Assembly (NCBI RefSeq): GCF_964019385.1
Contig: NC_088644.1
Span: forward strand, 18,640,636 to 18,704,635
Length of the DNA stretch: 64,000 nt
Direction of reading: 5' to 3'
Source of the DNA: Sycon ciliatum
Lineage: Eukaryota; Porifera; Calcarea; Leucosolenida; Sycettidae
This document shows, piece by piece, positions 54,108 through 64,000 of this stretch (positions within the stretch are counted from its first letter, which is position 1; each line of letters opens with the position of its first letter). The translations under genes and the position numbers were made by a program. The notes under the pieces are model-generated. The model saw only the letters and a program-made list of their open reading frames with translations, was not told where the DNA came from and made no database searches.

Positions 54108-54875
54108 ACACAGACACACACGCACACATACACACACACACACATACCAAGCAGCATAGCACCACAATTTCCACAGCCCTAAAGCAGCAAGTATCGCCCC
54201 CCAAGCATGTGTATGCACAGAGTACATGATTATGCCACAAGGGATTTTTTTAATATTTGAATGCAGGTGCACAGGCCCTGGGTCATTGGCATTGGTCATG
54301 GGTTTCATATTCATGTCCTAACTATAAATTGATAAGTCAATAATAATTTTGCTCTTCTGTTTCATGCATTGTGTGTAAAATACCAATATACAGGCAAATT
54401 GTACTAAAGTACCATACAGCTCTGCATCAATTTTGCCAATGCTGTTGATTGTACATTGTTCACAATCGCTGCAATCGCTGCCATTTCTCATAAATAATAT
54501 TGTCATGCAGTATAGTTACGAAATACACCGCCAGGATGCCACAATACAAAGATGGCTACATTCTTTCAACCAACATGCAATTATTGCAAAAAAATAAATA
54601 TTTCCATAATTTCGTGCCGTTGGTTTGTACACAATTTCAGGGCTAAAATAACCTTACCCTGTCATGGCGATATCTCTGAGGAGTTGAATTCACCTAGTCT
54701 CCCTTGTGCAAAAAATTCCCTCGTGGTGCTGCCAGCTGCAATGTAATGGCAACCCAGAATAGGGTGAAAATCGAAAACGATAAATTCCTCGCCTCCCGTC
54801 CATCCAACTGCGCTGGTTGCATCAAGTACGATGATTAGAAGACGAGTGGCATCCGACTAACGACTGGCAACATAT
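53099..54875. other. no gene recognised; CA microsatellites
   Basis: CA-rich stretches lie at 53215-53320 and 54051-54150 (uninterrupted CA about 54067-54102). The cysteine/valine-rich minus-strand frames over them are artefacts. The remaining sequence is unique and shows no motif. Confidence 0.5.
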
Positions 54876-54918
54876 AAGGCTTCCTTCTTCAAGAAATTTT
54901 CTTGAAGAAGGAAGCCTT
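54876..54918. repeat. 43-bp near-perfect palindrome
   Basis: AAGGCTTCCTTCTTCAAGAA is followed, after a central A-T-rich step, by its reverse complement TTCTTGAAGAAGGAAGCCTT, with at most one unpaired base in the centre. It would form a 21-base-pair hairpin in RNA or a cruciform in DNA. No run of T follows, so it is not a typical Pol III terminator arrangement. Confidence 0.85.
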
Positions 54919-55908
54919 CATTTCACCGACTGGCCTCGAGGTAGGCAACAAATCGACCAACAATTTACTGACCGGCGTCGTCATCTTTCCCTGCATAACG
55001 TCTGCATGTATGGTTCCCGCGCAGAAAATAAAAATCGGGCCAAAACAGGGTCTGGCGCACGGACTGTGCCCGTGGCAGTCTAGCAGTGCTAGCCGCGTGG
55101 TCTACCACTGTACCAGTAACAATACAACCGCTTCATCGTGTAAAGCACTCGCTAATGCATGGAAAAGGACATCGCGGTCTGGTGTGAACTTTGAAATGGG
55201 CCAATCAGCTACTCACACGTAGTTAGCACGTGGCACGGTGACTTCTGTACAGAGCTAGAGAATTCCACCAGACAACGACAATCACCTGGTTGGGAAGTAA
55301 TTGCTCGTCTGCTAGCATTAGATGCAGCCTAGCCTACGGACACTCAAACTAGTAGCACTAGACGTAGATCTACTCAGAAGATTCTAGACTGCGCGAACAG
55401 CAGGCAGTGCGCCGGCAGATTCGGCTCGGACAGACGTCCGTAGATCTTCACACCTCGACCCGATCGACCGAGCCGCAATCGCTGGCTCATCAAAACGCAA
55501 ACCACGCAGGGGTCCGCTAGCACACGAAGGAACGAAAATCAGTCGTGACCTGCTCTCGAAGAAGGAATACTAATGCAATACGGTTATGAGTCGTACATAT
55601 AATTATGTTTATTGAAGACTCAAGTATGGATACGTCGACGAGTTCATCAAAACTCGCCACAGCTTCGATACATCCATGCATCTCGATCTCTGGACGGAAT
55701 ACAGCAGCACAATGCATTAATGGAAGGCGGCTTTCACAGAAAAACCATGCCACGCGCTTTGCAGCTCATACGCTAGGCTTCCTAAACTGCTCGGCCACAC
55801 CTGCGAAACTAGGATATTGCGACGTCGGCGGTAATATCCGAAAAAAAAGATGGCTGCTCCTCAGGTTGGAACTCGCGCTGCCGACACTTGACTGACTGAG
55901 GACTGCCG
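54919..55908. other. no gene recognised
   Basis: A plus-strand frame (54902-55222) and a minus-strand frame (55517-55753) overlap nothing recognisable. On the minus strand an AATAAA lies near 55605 (AGTCTTCAATAAACAT), 20-30 bases after protein-like text, which could mark the 3' end of a minus-strand transcript. Support is insufficient for a gene call. Confidence 0.3.
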
Positions 55909-55916
55909 TCCGAAGC

Positions 55917-56333
55917 TAGGCCCCGGTGTAATATGCCCGAAACTTTGCCGAAAATGCTTTTGGGAAATTCTCGTAAACCTTGCCGAAAATGCTCCCATAC
56001 CTTGCCGAAAATGCTCGGAAATGCTCACTTTTTTGTAATCCTCAGCACACGCCGTCAAAACCAGGGAGTCAGAAAATACTCAATAAGACTTAACTAAGAG
56101 GCTTGCTCGAGTTGCCATGGGAAACAATTCATAAACTACTCAACAAGAAGCTAACCCACGGAATGCGGAAGTGACGTTCTTGTTTGGGAAGTTTTTCTTC
56201 TCTCAATCTTGATACACAACGGCCAAGTGCTCCGTTTCCCCCAAAATGCTGCATCAGCAGCCCAAATAATTGCTGGGTTTGCGGATTGTACCGAAAATGC
56301 TAAAAAAAATGCCGGCATATTACACGGGGCCTA
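55917..56333. mobile_element. hAT-type MITE, family H2, perfect 8-bp duplication
   Basis: Ends TAGGCCCCGGTGTAATATGC and GCATATTACACGGGGCCTA are inverted. Flanks TCCGAAGC (55909-55916 and 56334-56341) are identical, the 8-base duplication characteristic of hAT insertion. Subterminal repeats GCCGAAAATGCT occur several times near the left end (55954, 55984, 56005) and CCGAAAATGCT near the right end, the pattern of transposase-binding sites in hAT elements. No coding. Confidence 0.85.
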
Positions 56334-56341
56334 TCCGAAGC

Positions 56342-56628
56342 ACACGAGAAGCACGTCGAACCTTGCAATCGGTAAACCGGCACAAACCACCACTCCTGCT
56401 CAATAAACTATCCCTGTGGGAATTTGCCGACAAATTCTCGAAAACGGGCGCAATAAATTGCGGCAGAAAACAACAACAAAATGCGGCGAAAAGTGCCGAA
56501 CTTGCCAGGAGCTTGCGGAATTATTGGCAGAAAATTGCAGATTTGGGCCAAATCACGAAATTTGCTGCATCCTTAGAATCGCTATTTTGTGTGCTGTGCA
56601 AATAACCTACATACCGTATTATCTCTAA
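56342..56628. other. no gene recognised
   Basis: Unique AC-rich sequence between two MITEs. A plus-strand frame (about 56270-56605) starts inside the MITE and has no motif. Confidence 0.4.
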
Positions 56629-56630
56629 TA

Positions 56631-56934
56631 CGGAGGATTAGCAAGACGAAATTCGCGTTCGCGTTCGCAAACATTTTTCAGTTCGCGAACTGGATAGCGA
56701 ACTTTCGCATTTTTCGTTCGGAAAAGTAGTCGGAACACGAATCGCGGATTCGTGTCAGGGCAGTCATAAATTTACCACGCTGTACTGTCTGTACACAATG
56801 TCCGTCGTGTCAACGTCATGCGCATGTGCGAATTCTGTTTGCTAATCCTTCTCATAACGCGAATTCCGTCACTGACTGTTCGACTTTCCTTGGAGAGTGA
56901 ACGCGAACGCGAATTTCGTCTTGCTAATCCTCCG
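56631..56934. mobile_element. MITE family M3, copy 2 (reverse orientation)
   Basis: Ends CGGAGGATTAGCAAGACGAA and TTCGTCTTGCTAATCCTCCG lie between TA pairs at 56629-56630 and 56935-56936. It matches the reverse complement of 37695-37985 throughout, including CGCATTTTTCGTTCGGAAAA and GTCAGGGCAGTCATAAATTT. Confidence 0.85.
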
Positions 56935-57053
56935 TAATATAAGCACAGTCTCCAATAATAGCACATCAGCAATGATGGCCAGATTTGGCTTATCAAACGT
57001 CTCTGCTTCCGCAAAATTTAGTGCGTCTTCCGTCACAACCTCAAACAACTCAC

Positions 57054-57196
57054 GATCCATAATAATTATCATTCTTCTCAGCCGCATCCATGGCAGCGTC
57101 ATCACCTTCAGACGGGTCCGAGGGATTGGGGGCAGTTTCCATGGTTTCAGGAGAGGCAAAAGTACAGTAGTAGATTCTACGCGCAAGTCGCTGCAC
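57054..57196 (-). CDS. candidate internal exon, unknown protein
   Basis: On the minus strand an acceptor (TTGTGTGGTTTCAG) precedes an open 143-base stretch that ends at a donor (GGATC then GTGAGT). The peptide starts VQRLARRIYYCTFASPE and continues into an acidic, serine/asparagine-containing stretch ending DNYYGS. It also contains an ATG in good context (ACCATGG, at about 57143), so this could instead be a first coding exon. No neighbouring exon with matching phase was established; MITE M3 lies about 120 bases downstream. The remaining sequence between 56937 and 57740 holds no other recognised gene. Confidence 0.25.
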
Positions 57197-57739
57197 CTGA
57201 AACCACACAATGACATGTGTGACTGTGAGTGTGAGCAGCTACTGTACTCTGTAGGCATCACTCCGATTGATCCGGAGGTAACCTGGTAACGGAATGGCAA
57301 TGACGTCGTTAGCCACTGTGCCAGTACAAGAACGGTGCATGCAGCAGGTTCTTCGGAACATGGCAAGGTCACAAGGATGATAGGAAACTCGTTTCGTCTT
57401 TACTTCAGTGACGAACGCAAAGACTTGGTCTCTCTCTCTCTCTTTCGGGTAAGCCGTGAAAGCGTCTCATCTTGCGAACACCAGCTGCTTATTCAGTTTG
57501 CCAGGAAAGCTGATGGGAATTCTTGTAGAGTGTGATGCATCTGCTGCAGCGTTTACTTGGCCCGCCAGACATATCCATTATTATTATTTTTGTTTCTTTG
57601 CGATTTTCGGTGTTGTTTACACATTGCTCTCAGAATGGTCACCGACGCGACGCCATCCCTCTCTCAATCGCAGCTGAAGCTCACAGCTCCGTTATTAGGA
57701 GACAGGAGAAGTAAAGGAGTGACAGTACGGTGAGTGCAA

Positions 57740-58181
57740 GCTGAGACACTCGGCACGCTAGAGAGGTTAAGCTGCACGCTATTTTCGACGTGACGCGAAA
57801 GTTCCTATCGCGATATTTGGCTCGCGCGTTAGAAAACAACGCGAGAGAGCTACCACTCACGTCGAAAGTAGGCATTAGCTATAATAGAGAGGCTAAGATG
57901 CACGGTATTTCCGACGTGACGCGCTATTACACGTCAAATTTGGCGTAGAACTCCAAATTTCGACTTGAGCTGCAGGTCACTCGCGTTGTTTTTCGACGCT
58001 CGTGCCAAATAACGCGAGCTGAACTTTCGCATCATGTCTGACGTGACGCACAATTTCACGTCAAATCTGGCGTAAAACTCCAATTTTCGACGCTAGCTGC
58101 AGGACACTCGTGTTGTTTTCCAACGCGCGTGCCAAATAACGCGAGCTGACCTTTCGCGTCATATCGTAAATAACGTGCATC
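57740..58181. repeat. dispersed repeat family E, flanking the piggyBac element
   Basis: Words such as GAGAGGTTAAG or GAGAGGCTAAG, GACGTGACGCGCAATTTCACG, AACTCCAATTTTCGACG, CTGCAGGTCACTCGCG and CGTGCCAAATAACGCGAGCT recur at ~150-170-base spacing. Two units face each other with GCACG...CGTGC ends (57887 and 58175), as in an inverted-repeat element. Relatives lie at 60999-61048 and 62150-62300. The piggyBac element inserted at a TTAA in this repeat. Confidence 0.55.
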
Positions 58182-58467
58182 TTAACCTCTTTAGCACGCA
58201 TCACGTAAATGTACGTGATCCTGGATGCTACCGGTCCACGGATCACGTACATATACGTGATACGATCTACATCACGTCGTACAGTTGTTTTGGCTTCCGT
58301 GTAGTAGTACCAGGCCTGTACCGTGGTCACGCGGAGCTAGGCCTGTTCAGGAGACGTATCACGACAAGTACACGTGGAGTTCGCCACGTATCACGGCAAG
58401 AGTAGGTCGCGCAGTGCGGAAATAAATTAGAAATAAATTTGTTGACAATTTGTTGACATTTTCAACC

Positions 58468-60563
58468 ATGGCACGACGTAGATACAGCGCAGAGGAGATC
58501 GACCAAGTTTTAGAGCAGGTCACGCTGAGTTTGGATAGCGATAATGAGCCAACTGTCTCTGACAGCGATTTTTCGTCGGCAGATGAGTCTGTGTCTTCAT
58601 CTCCTGAACGAAGTGCGTCGCCAGAAATTGGCGATGCTGCTGACGATGTTGAGGGGATGGAGAGCACGGAAGCAGCAGCAACAGGTGGTACGGAGGACAC
58701 CAGTGCTGGCGACGAGGCCATGTCCTTGAAGTCGCATGTGGAAGCTGTCGAGGTTCTAGCTGCAGGTGACGATGGAAGCGAAGGTGAGTTGGGTGGTGCA
58801 TTTACAATTTGAAAATTTCACTAATTTTGAATTTTGAAATTTCAAATATTCATGCATTGTTGCATGCTGTTGACTATATTTTTGCAAAGGTGGGCTAACT
58901 TAGTGGTATTTTGAATTGCAGATATTTTTGTGCCCGTTCTAGCATGTCACTGTTGATGTTATGGACACCAAGTACTGCAGTACAAATAAATATGCAACAG
59001 ATATGTGAATTGATACTGAAATACACAATTTCTGCACATTGTGATTACATGCATCCAGGCATATGGGTGAAGCAGAGTATTGCACCTACCGCACTGCCAT
59101 TCACTGGCAACTCCGGTCTCCAAATGCCGCTTCCAGACGATCCAACTCCACTTGACTACCTGAAATTGTTCTTCAACGAAGATTTCTTTGAGTATCTTGT
59201 GACGGAAACCAATCGCTATGCACGCGCATTTATTGATGCCAACCTGCATACTCTGCCGGCTCGCAGTTTTGCCCGCTCGTGGAAGCCAGTTGTTGTTGGA
59301 GAGATGAAAGTTTTCCTGGGACTCTACCTCAACATGGGCATTGTCAACAAGCCGGAGATTGACCAGTACTGGGCAACTGACCCTGTGATAGCCACACCAT
59401 TCTACAACCGCACCATGAGCCGCGAGCGTTTTACATCAATTCTCAATTTCCTTCACTTTGCCAACAACGATGAAGTTGACGAATCTGACAAATTGACCAA
59501 GATCCGGCCCTTGGTGACTTTCCTCCAAAACCGTTTTCAGCAAGTGTATGTGCCGAAGGAGTGGGTGTGCATTGACGAGGAGCTGGTGGCATGGAAGGGC
59601 TGTATTTCATTCCGCCAGTACGTTCCATCGAAACGAGCACGGTTCGGAATGAAGATATACGCCCTGTGTGAGGACAGCGGTTATCTCCACAATTTTATCA
59701 TTTACACGGGCAAAGACAACGACACTTTCAGCCCGGACACGGTGAAGAAGCTTGGAGTGCCTGGTGCCGTTGTCGACAAGCTGATGGACCCGCTACTCGG
59801 CAAGGGCTACAAGCTCTTCGTTGACAACTGGTACTCCAGCGTGCCACTTGCTACTCACTTGGCTGAGCACAACACCGGCGTCTGCGGCACTGTTCGCAAG
59901 AACAGGACTGGCCTTCCAAAGCAGGTGGCAAAGCACAAGGGCCTCCAGAAAGGCCAGTTCCTGTATCGCTGTGGCGGTGGCATGATTTTCATCAAGCTAC
60001 ATGACACGAAAGAGGTACATTTCCTCTCCACGCTCCACACAGCCACGGTCAGTGCAACTGGCAAGCGCGATCTCCAGCGCCGGCCGGTACGGAAGCTTGA
60101 TTTGGTGCAGGATTACAATAAGAAGATGGGTGGTGTGGACAAAAACGACGGGATGATTTCGGTGTACACCGCTGCTCGGAAAACCAGAAAATGGTATAAA
60201 AAACTGGCCACGCACCTGATGGAGCAGGCCCTGCTAAACGCATACTATCTGCACAAGATGAAGGTGAAGATGTCGCATTATGACTTGGTGAAAGCAGCCA
60301 TCAAGAGTTTGATAGCAGAGGGCAAGTTGGAAATCACAGAGCACACCACAGCTGTGGCTGCTGCAGCCGGTACCGCAAAGCCACTCGACACTCACTTTCT
60401 ACGGCTCATCCCAGCGACTGCCAAGAAGGAGAAGCTGCAGAAGATGTGTGTGTTCTGCTATGCCAACGGGAAACGCCGAGATGTGCGGCAGATGTGTGCT
60501 GATTGCCCGAAGAACCCAGGGTATTGCCTTGAGTGCTTCGAGACATCGCACCGAGGAAAATAG
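58468..60563 (+). CDS. piggyBac transposase (DDD type), two exons
   Basis: Exon 1 is 58468-58783: ATG in CAACCATGGCA, 105 codons, an acidic, serine-rich, low-complexity N-terminus. The intron is 58784-59058 (AAG then GTGAGT; acceptor ACATGCATCCAG). Phase 1 joins to GGC ATA TGG in the main frame, giving about 606 residues, close to the known ~590. Exon 2 carries the DDE_Tnp_1_7 domain from PLDYLKLFFNEDFFEYLV. The three catalytic aspartates are at 59574 (CIDEELVAWKG), 59823 (LFVDNWYSS) and 60138 (GGVDKNDGM). The C-terminal cysteine-rich zinc domain is 60446-60545 (CVFC, CADCPKNPGYCLECF). It cuts and pastes DNA at TTAA. If the intron is not removed, the upstream frame ends at 58812. Confidence 0.85.
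58784..59058 (+). other. predicted intron of the piggyBac transposase
   Basis: Donor AAG/GTGAGT and acceptor CATCCAG/GC. The AT-rich interior contains stops in the exon 1 frame. An alternative acceptor at 58920-58921 (AATTGCAG) would put the join out of frame and hit TGA after 11 codons, so the later acceptor is preferred. Confidence 0.7.
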
Positions 60564-61051
60564 CTGTTCCACAATTGCCGAGTGGTTCCTAAACGCAAAT
60601 TTGTTCGAGTTTGCGGACATGTAGTTTGTCCTAAACCGATGTAAATATGTACATATAGAGGGTGAACCATGAGTATACATTATATATTTTATCATTCTGA
60701 CTAGCAGTTGTTGATACCTGTAGCTAGAAGCGATACTGCATGCAGTAAACCCTGTAATAGCTGTCCTGCTTTTATAGATGTGCTGGAAATACGTAAATTT
60801 GCTGCGCTGATTTGCATTGAAATCTGTGCAATAGGGTATGTTCACACTGACTTTACTGCTGAAATAAGTCATCACAATGATAAATGCACATTGTTAGGTG
60901 AAATTCACAAGCTAGAATCGAATTTTAGAAAAAAGTGAAATTTAATGAAAAACGGCCCGCGGGCCGGGTACAAACCCCTGCCGTGCTGAAGAGGTTAACC
61001 GTTGTTTCCGATGTAACGGGCAATTTCACGTCAAATTTGGCTAAAAAAGAT

Positions 61052-61544
61052 GACATGATGACAACTTTCACACCAAGGTTCAACTCTAGTTCAACTAGAG
61101 TGACAGGAGTGCACCCAAAAAAGGTCCAAACAGGCTGTAAGTTGTACCCTGCAGGTGCTAGGCTGGCACGGCGACCAGGTGACTGGTGTACGCAGGAGCA
61201 CGTGACCTCTTGTTCAACCATGTTCGATTGGGAATAAAGGAGGAACACTGCATTGCAGCATTCTCGGACCAAAACCAGTCGACTCAGCGTCCAAAAGACT
61301 CTAACATATGGGCCAATCGCGGTCATCCGTGCTTTTATAAGAACGAAATGGCGCTTTTAGTGAAATTTTGCATACAAATCCCCATCTAGTAGGGCGCAGT
61401 CACCCAGTTTCGGTGGAAGTGCGCGAGTTCGATTGTGAATAAAGTAGGAAGGGAGCGTCTCAGCTTCCTCGGACCAAGACCATTCGACTCAGCACCCCAA
61501 AGACTACAACTGGTGAAATTTTGATTTTAGCCTTAACTTCCCCT
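61052..61544. repeat. family F foldback, partial copy (loop plus right arm)
   Basis: ATGACAACTTTCACACCAAG through CCTTAACTTCCCCT reproduces the loop and right arm of 43831-44691 closely. The right end is followed by TTAA (61545-61548). The left arm is absent, replaced by family E repeat. Confidence 0.7.
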
Positions 61545-61548
61545 TTAA

Positions 61549-62152
61549 CCCTTATCCGTCCGACAAAATCGCTGCGAAGGCCAAAATTGCAATTTCACGA
61601 CATATTAATAATTATTTTTACCTTCAAATTATCATAACTTTAGTCTCCATTGGCCGAATTCCAGGATCTTATGCTTTCTGGAAAGGTCCTTCCGCGACGA
61701 ATGCACAGAGCCCACATTCAACATCTATAAAGCCACAAGTCAAGCGCCGCCACTTGCCAAACTTGCCCCAGCGCCAGATCTGCGGGCAGAATCCAAATTG
61801 TCTCGCCATTTCACTCTCCTCCATCGCTGGACTTTGAATTTTTGTGTACGGAACACTTTTTTGGTTTTACGTCATGAGCATGTGCTTGGTGACGTAACTG
61901 TCATGCAAAAAAAGAAAAATCTGACTTTGAAATGTTCACGAGCGCAGAAAAATCGCAATTTCCGTGAATTTACTTTCGGCAGACAATTTCGTTGCAAGGG
62001 AGCGTCGTAGCTCTTCGGCGATTGTTCGAGACGATAGCATGGTGTTTTCTAACGGCGATAGACCCCGTGGAATTTGGTCAAGAAATGACTGAGATATGAT
62101 GGGTTTACTGATCGACGGATAGTCGTAGATTTTTGACTGGTCGGACGGATAA
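61549..62152. mobile_element. possible piggyBac-type MITE sharing the TTAA
   Basis: CCCTTATCCGTCCGAC begins directly after TTAA 61545-61548. An inverted GTCGGACGGATAA lies at 62140-62152, but the right side continues AAACTCC and not GGG-TTAA. A CCY start after TTAA fits piggyBac-type ends. The family E repeat resumes at the right boundary. No coding frame in the ~600 bases is recognisable. Confidence 0.4.
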
Positions 62153-62663
62153 AACTCCAATTTTCGAAGTGAGCTGCAGGTCATTCGCGTCGTTTTTCGA
62201 CGCTCGAGCCAAATACTGTGAGCTCAACTTTTGCGTCACCTCAAAATAATGTGCAGCTTAGCCTCTCTATTAGCTGCGCACGTCATTTGAGGCGTGACGG
62301 GCAATTTCACGGCAAATGGGTCCAAATTTGGTGGAACACACCAAATTTCGAGGTGAGATGCAGTTCTCTCGCTTGATAGGGTCCAAAGAACACTAATTGT
62401 ACTTCTAAAATTATTGAAATTCGAATGACTCCGCAACCGTGACATTGGCTAGCCGTATGCAGTGTGTTGGCTAAGAAGGTGGTGAAGAATATTGAGAGAA
62501 GAGGCGAGCTAGCAAGGCGGCCTTCTCTACACCACGTGTAGCCGTCAAAGTCCATTTCACAGATCGGGAATCGGAGCGCCGGGCTTAGAAAGATTGCATA
62601 TTTGTTTGGCTCTTCGCCACAACTTCTGTCCGCCACGGCCTTCCTCAACACCGGCCGACATGT
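62153..62663. repeat. family E repeat and unique sequence, no gene
   Basis: 62153-62360 carries AACTCCAATTTTCGAAGTGA, CGTTTTTCGACGCTCGAGCC and GGCGTGACGGGCAATTTCAC, as in 57740-58181. The rest is unique with no motif. Confidence 0.5.
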
Positions 62664-64000
62664 TAGCATAATTGCAAGAATTCACGGTGGTTGACCCTGC
62701 TTTGATTGCCTTGAGCTCCAAGTGCGGAAGCACGGGCAAAAAACCCAAACTTAGAGGTAGGTTATTTTCAGTTTTAAGCCACCCTGGGCAGGTCATTTAT
62801 AACAATGTGTGTCATTTCTGTTGTGCACTACCCTTTGTGTGGCTATTTCAGGAATTCACGGTGCTCACTGTCCGTGTTGCACATGTGAATAGTCGGAAAG
62901 GTGAGAAATGGTGAATTTTTGACTGTTGGTGCGCAACTGTTCCTTTCAATGTACGTGTGTGTAAATGAGCCCAGCTGCAATGTGAGTGCAAGAATTGCTT
63001 AGATTTTTGGTATGTTAGTAAGCCGCTTGCACTTGTGTGAAGTTGCCCAGGATATTTGACCCTGCTGTAACTGGCTTGAGTCCCAAGTCCGGAAGCACGG
63101 ACAAAAAGCCCCAAACTTGGAGATAGGATATTATCAGGGTTCAGCAGCCCTGGGCAGGTCGTTTATGACAATGTGTGTCATTTCTGTTGTGCATTACCCT
63201 TTGTGTGCCTATTGCAGCTATTCGTGACGGTCACTGTCCATGTTGCAGCTGGGAATAGTCGGAAAGGTGAGAAATGTTGAACTTTTGACCATTTGTGTGC
63301 ACCTGTTCTTTTCAATGTACCTGTGGGGAAATAGGGCCAGCTGCAATATGGGTGCAGGAATTGTTTAGATTTTTGGTTTGCTAGTAGGCGGCTTGTACTC
63401 GTAGGCAGTGCCCCAGAAAATTTGACCTTCCTGTAACTGGCCTGAGTTCCAAGTCCGAATGTACGGGCAAAAAGCCCGAAATTTTCAGGGTTCAGCAGCC
63501 CTGGGCAGGTCGACATTGACACCTGTGTCATTGCTGTCGTGCACTACCCTTTGTGTGCGTATTGCAGGAATTCACGGTGGTCACTGTCCATGTTGCAGCT
63601 GTGAATAGTCGGAAAGGTGAGAAATGGTGAATTTTTGACCATTTGTGCACACCTGTTCATTTCAATGTACCTGTGGGTAAATGTGCCCAGCTGCAATGTG
63701 GGTGCTGGAATTGCTTAGATTTTTGGTTTGCTAGTAGGCCGGTTGCACTCGTAGGCAGTGCCAAAGGAAATTTGACCCTGCCGTAACTGGCTTGAGTTCC
63801 AGCTGCGGATGTACGGGCAATATGCCCCAAACTTGGAGATAGGTGGATTACAGGGTTCAGGAGCCCTGGGCAGGTCGTTTACGACAATGTGTGTCATTTC
63901 TGTCGTTTCACTACGCTTTGTGTGCCTATTGCAGGAATTCACGGTGGTCACTGTCCATGTTGCAGCTGTGAATAGTCGGAAAGGTGAGAAATGGTGAATT
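62664..64000. repeat. satellite family B, second array, runs off the window
   Basis: Nearly four monomers with GAATTCACGGTGGTCACTG at about 62852, 63568 and 63938 (a variant near 63220), GTCGGAAAGGTGAGAAATG, and TTCAGGGTTCAGCAGCCCTG. Spacing is near 350-370 bases. The orientation is the same as the array at 26887-29628, 33 kb away. Confidence 0.9.

Larger units (their letters stand above)
58186..60994 (+). mobile_element. piggyBac transposon, apparently complete
   Basis: TTAA at 58182-58185 and 60995-60998 flanks 13-base inverted ends: CCTCTTTAGCACG (58186-58198) and CGTGCTGAAGAGG (60982-60994), one mismatch. A 13-base end starting CCY and a TTAA target are the signature of piggyBac. The left subterminal region has stacked near-palindromes (ATCACGTAAATGTACGTGAT, ATCACGTACATATACGTGAT). 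The right one has GGCCCGCGGGCC. The 2.8-kb interior holds a two-exon transposase gene with no stops. All parts needed for a working element are present in sequence; activity cannot be judged. Confidence 0.9.

Noticed and set aside
58911..59058. Upstream extension of the piggyBac transposase frame from 58911
   Set aside because: It starts at TTG and lies within the predicted intron. The joined exon 1 gives a family-typical acidic N-terminus.
1..64000. tRNA, rRNA, riboswitch or telomeric repeats
   Set aside because: I looked for obvious tRNA-like arms, rRNA-like conserved blocks and TTAGGG arrays and saw none; a covariance-model search would be needed to exclude small RNAs.

Overview
This is a repeat-dominated piece of a eukaryotic, almost certainly metazoan, nuclear genome. 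The evidence is the mix of DIRS-like, Ty3/gypsy (mag-like), BEL/Pao-like and non-LTR retrotransposon sequence with cut-and-paste DNA transposons, GT-AG introns, long satellite arrays and microsatellites. There is no bacterial gene organisation. An early-branching or marine invertebrate fits, but the species cannot be read from the sequence, and I recognise no conserved host gene.

Layout. 1-3312: minus-strand DIRS-like element (gag with SAP and zinc motifs, RT-RNase H, start of a tyrosine recombinase cut by the window edge). 3313-24960: one array of a ~367-bp satellite (family A), broken by an LTR retrotransposon (4361-9641, 570-bp LTRs, 5-bp target duplication), a BEL/Pao gag fragment (~11790-13788) and a 6.2-kb Mutator-like element (16672-22860) with ~1.1-kb inverted repeats and a 10-bp target duplication. 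24961-29905: a related ~360-bp satellite (family B), interrupted by a 5'-truncated Ty3/gypsy pol piece and two MITEs. 29906-35407: a 19-bp minisatellite in several blocks, with a MITE, a possible solo LTR and a hAT-type MITE inserted in or beside it, plus a small two-exon gene candidate at 33650-34210.

35413-57000: mostly short non-autonomous transposons, many with visible inverted repeats and target duplications, in otherwise unremarkable DNA, plus a candidate five-exon minus-strand gene at 50476-52010. 58186-60994: a complete-looking piggyBac transposon with 13-bp terminal repeats, TTAA duplications and a two-exon transposase gene with its catalytic aspartates. 61052-62660: further TTAA-associated and dispersed repeats. 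62664-64000: family B satellite again, running off the window.

How the parts relate: the piggyBac element is the only element here whose whole transposition gene reads cleanly once one intron is removed. The LTR element is young by LTR identity but has a one-base frameshift inside integrase. All other coding pieces are fragments. The MITEs fall into at least seven families recognisable by their ends (TA, TTAA or 8-bp target duplications), and none matches the 13-bp ends of the piggyBac copy, so their mobilising transposases lie elsewhere.
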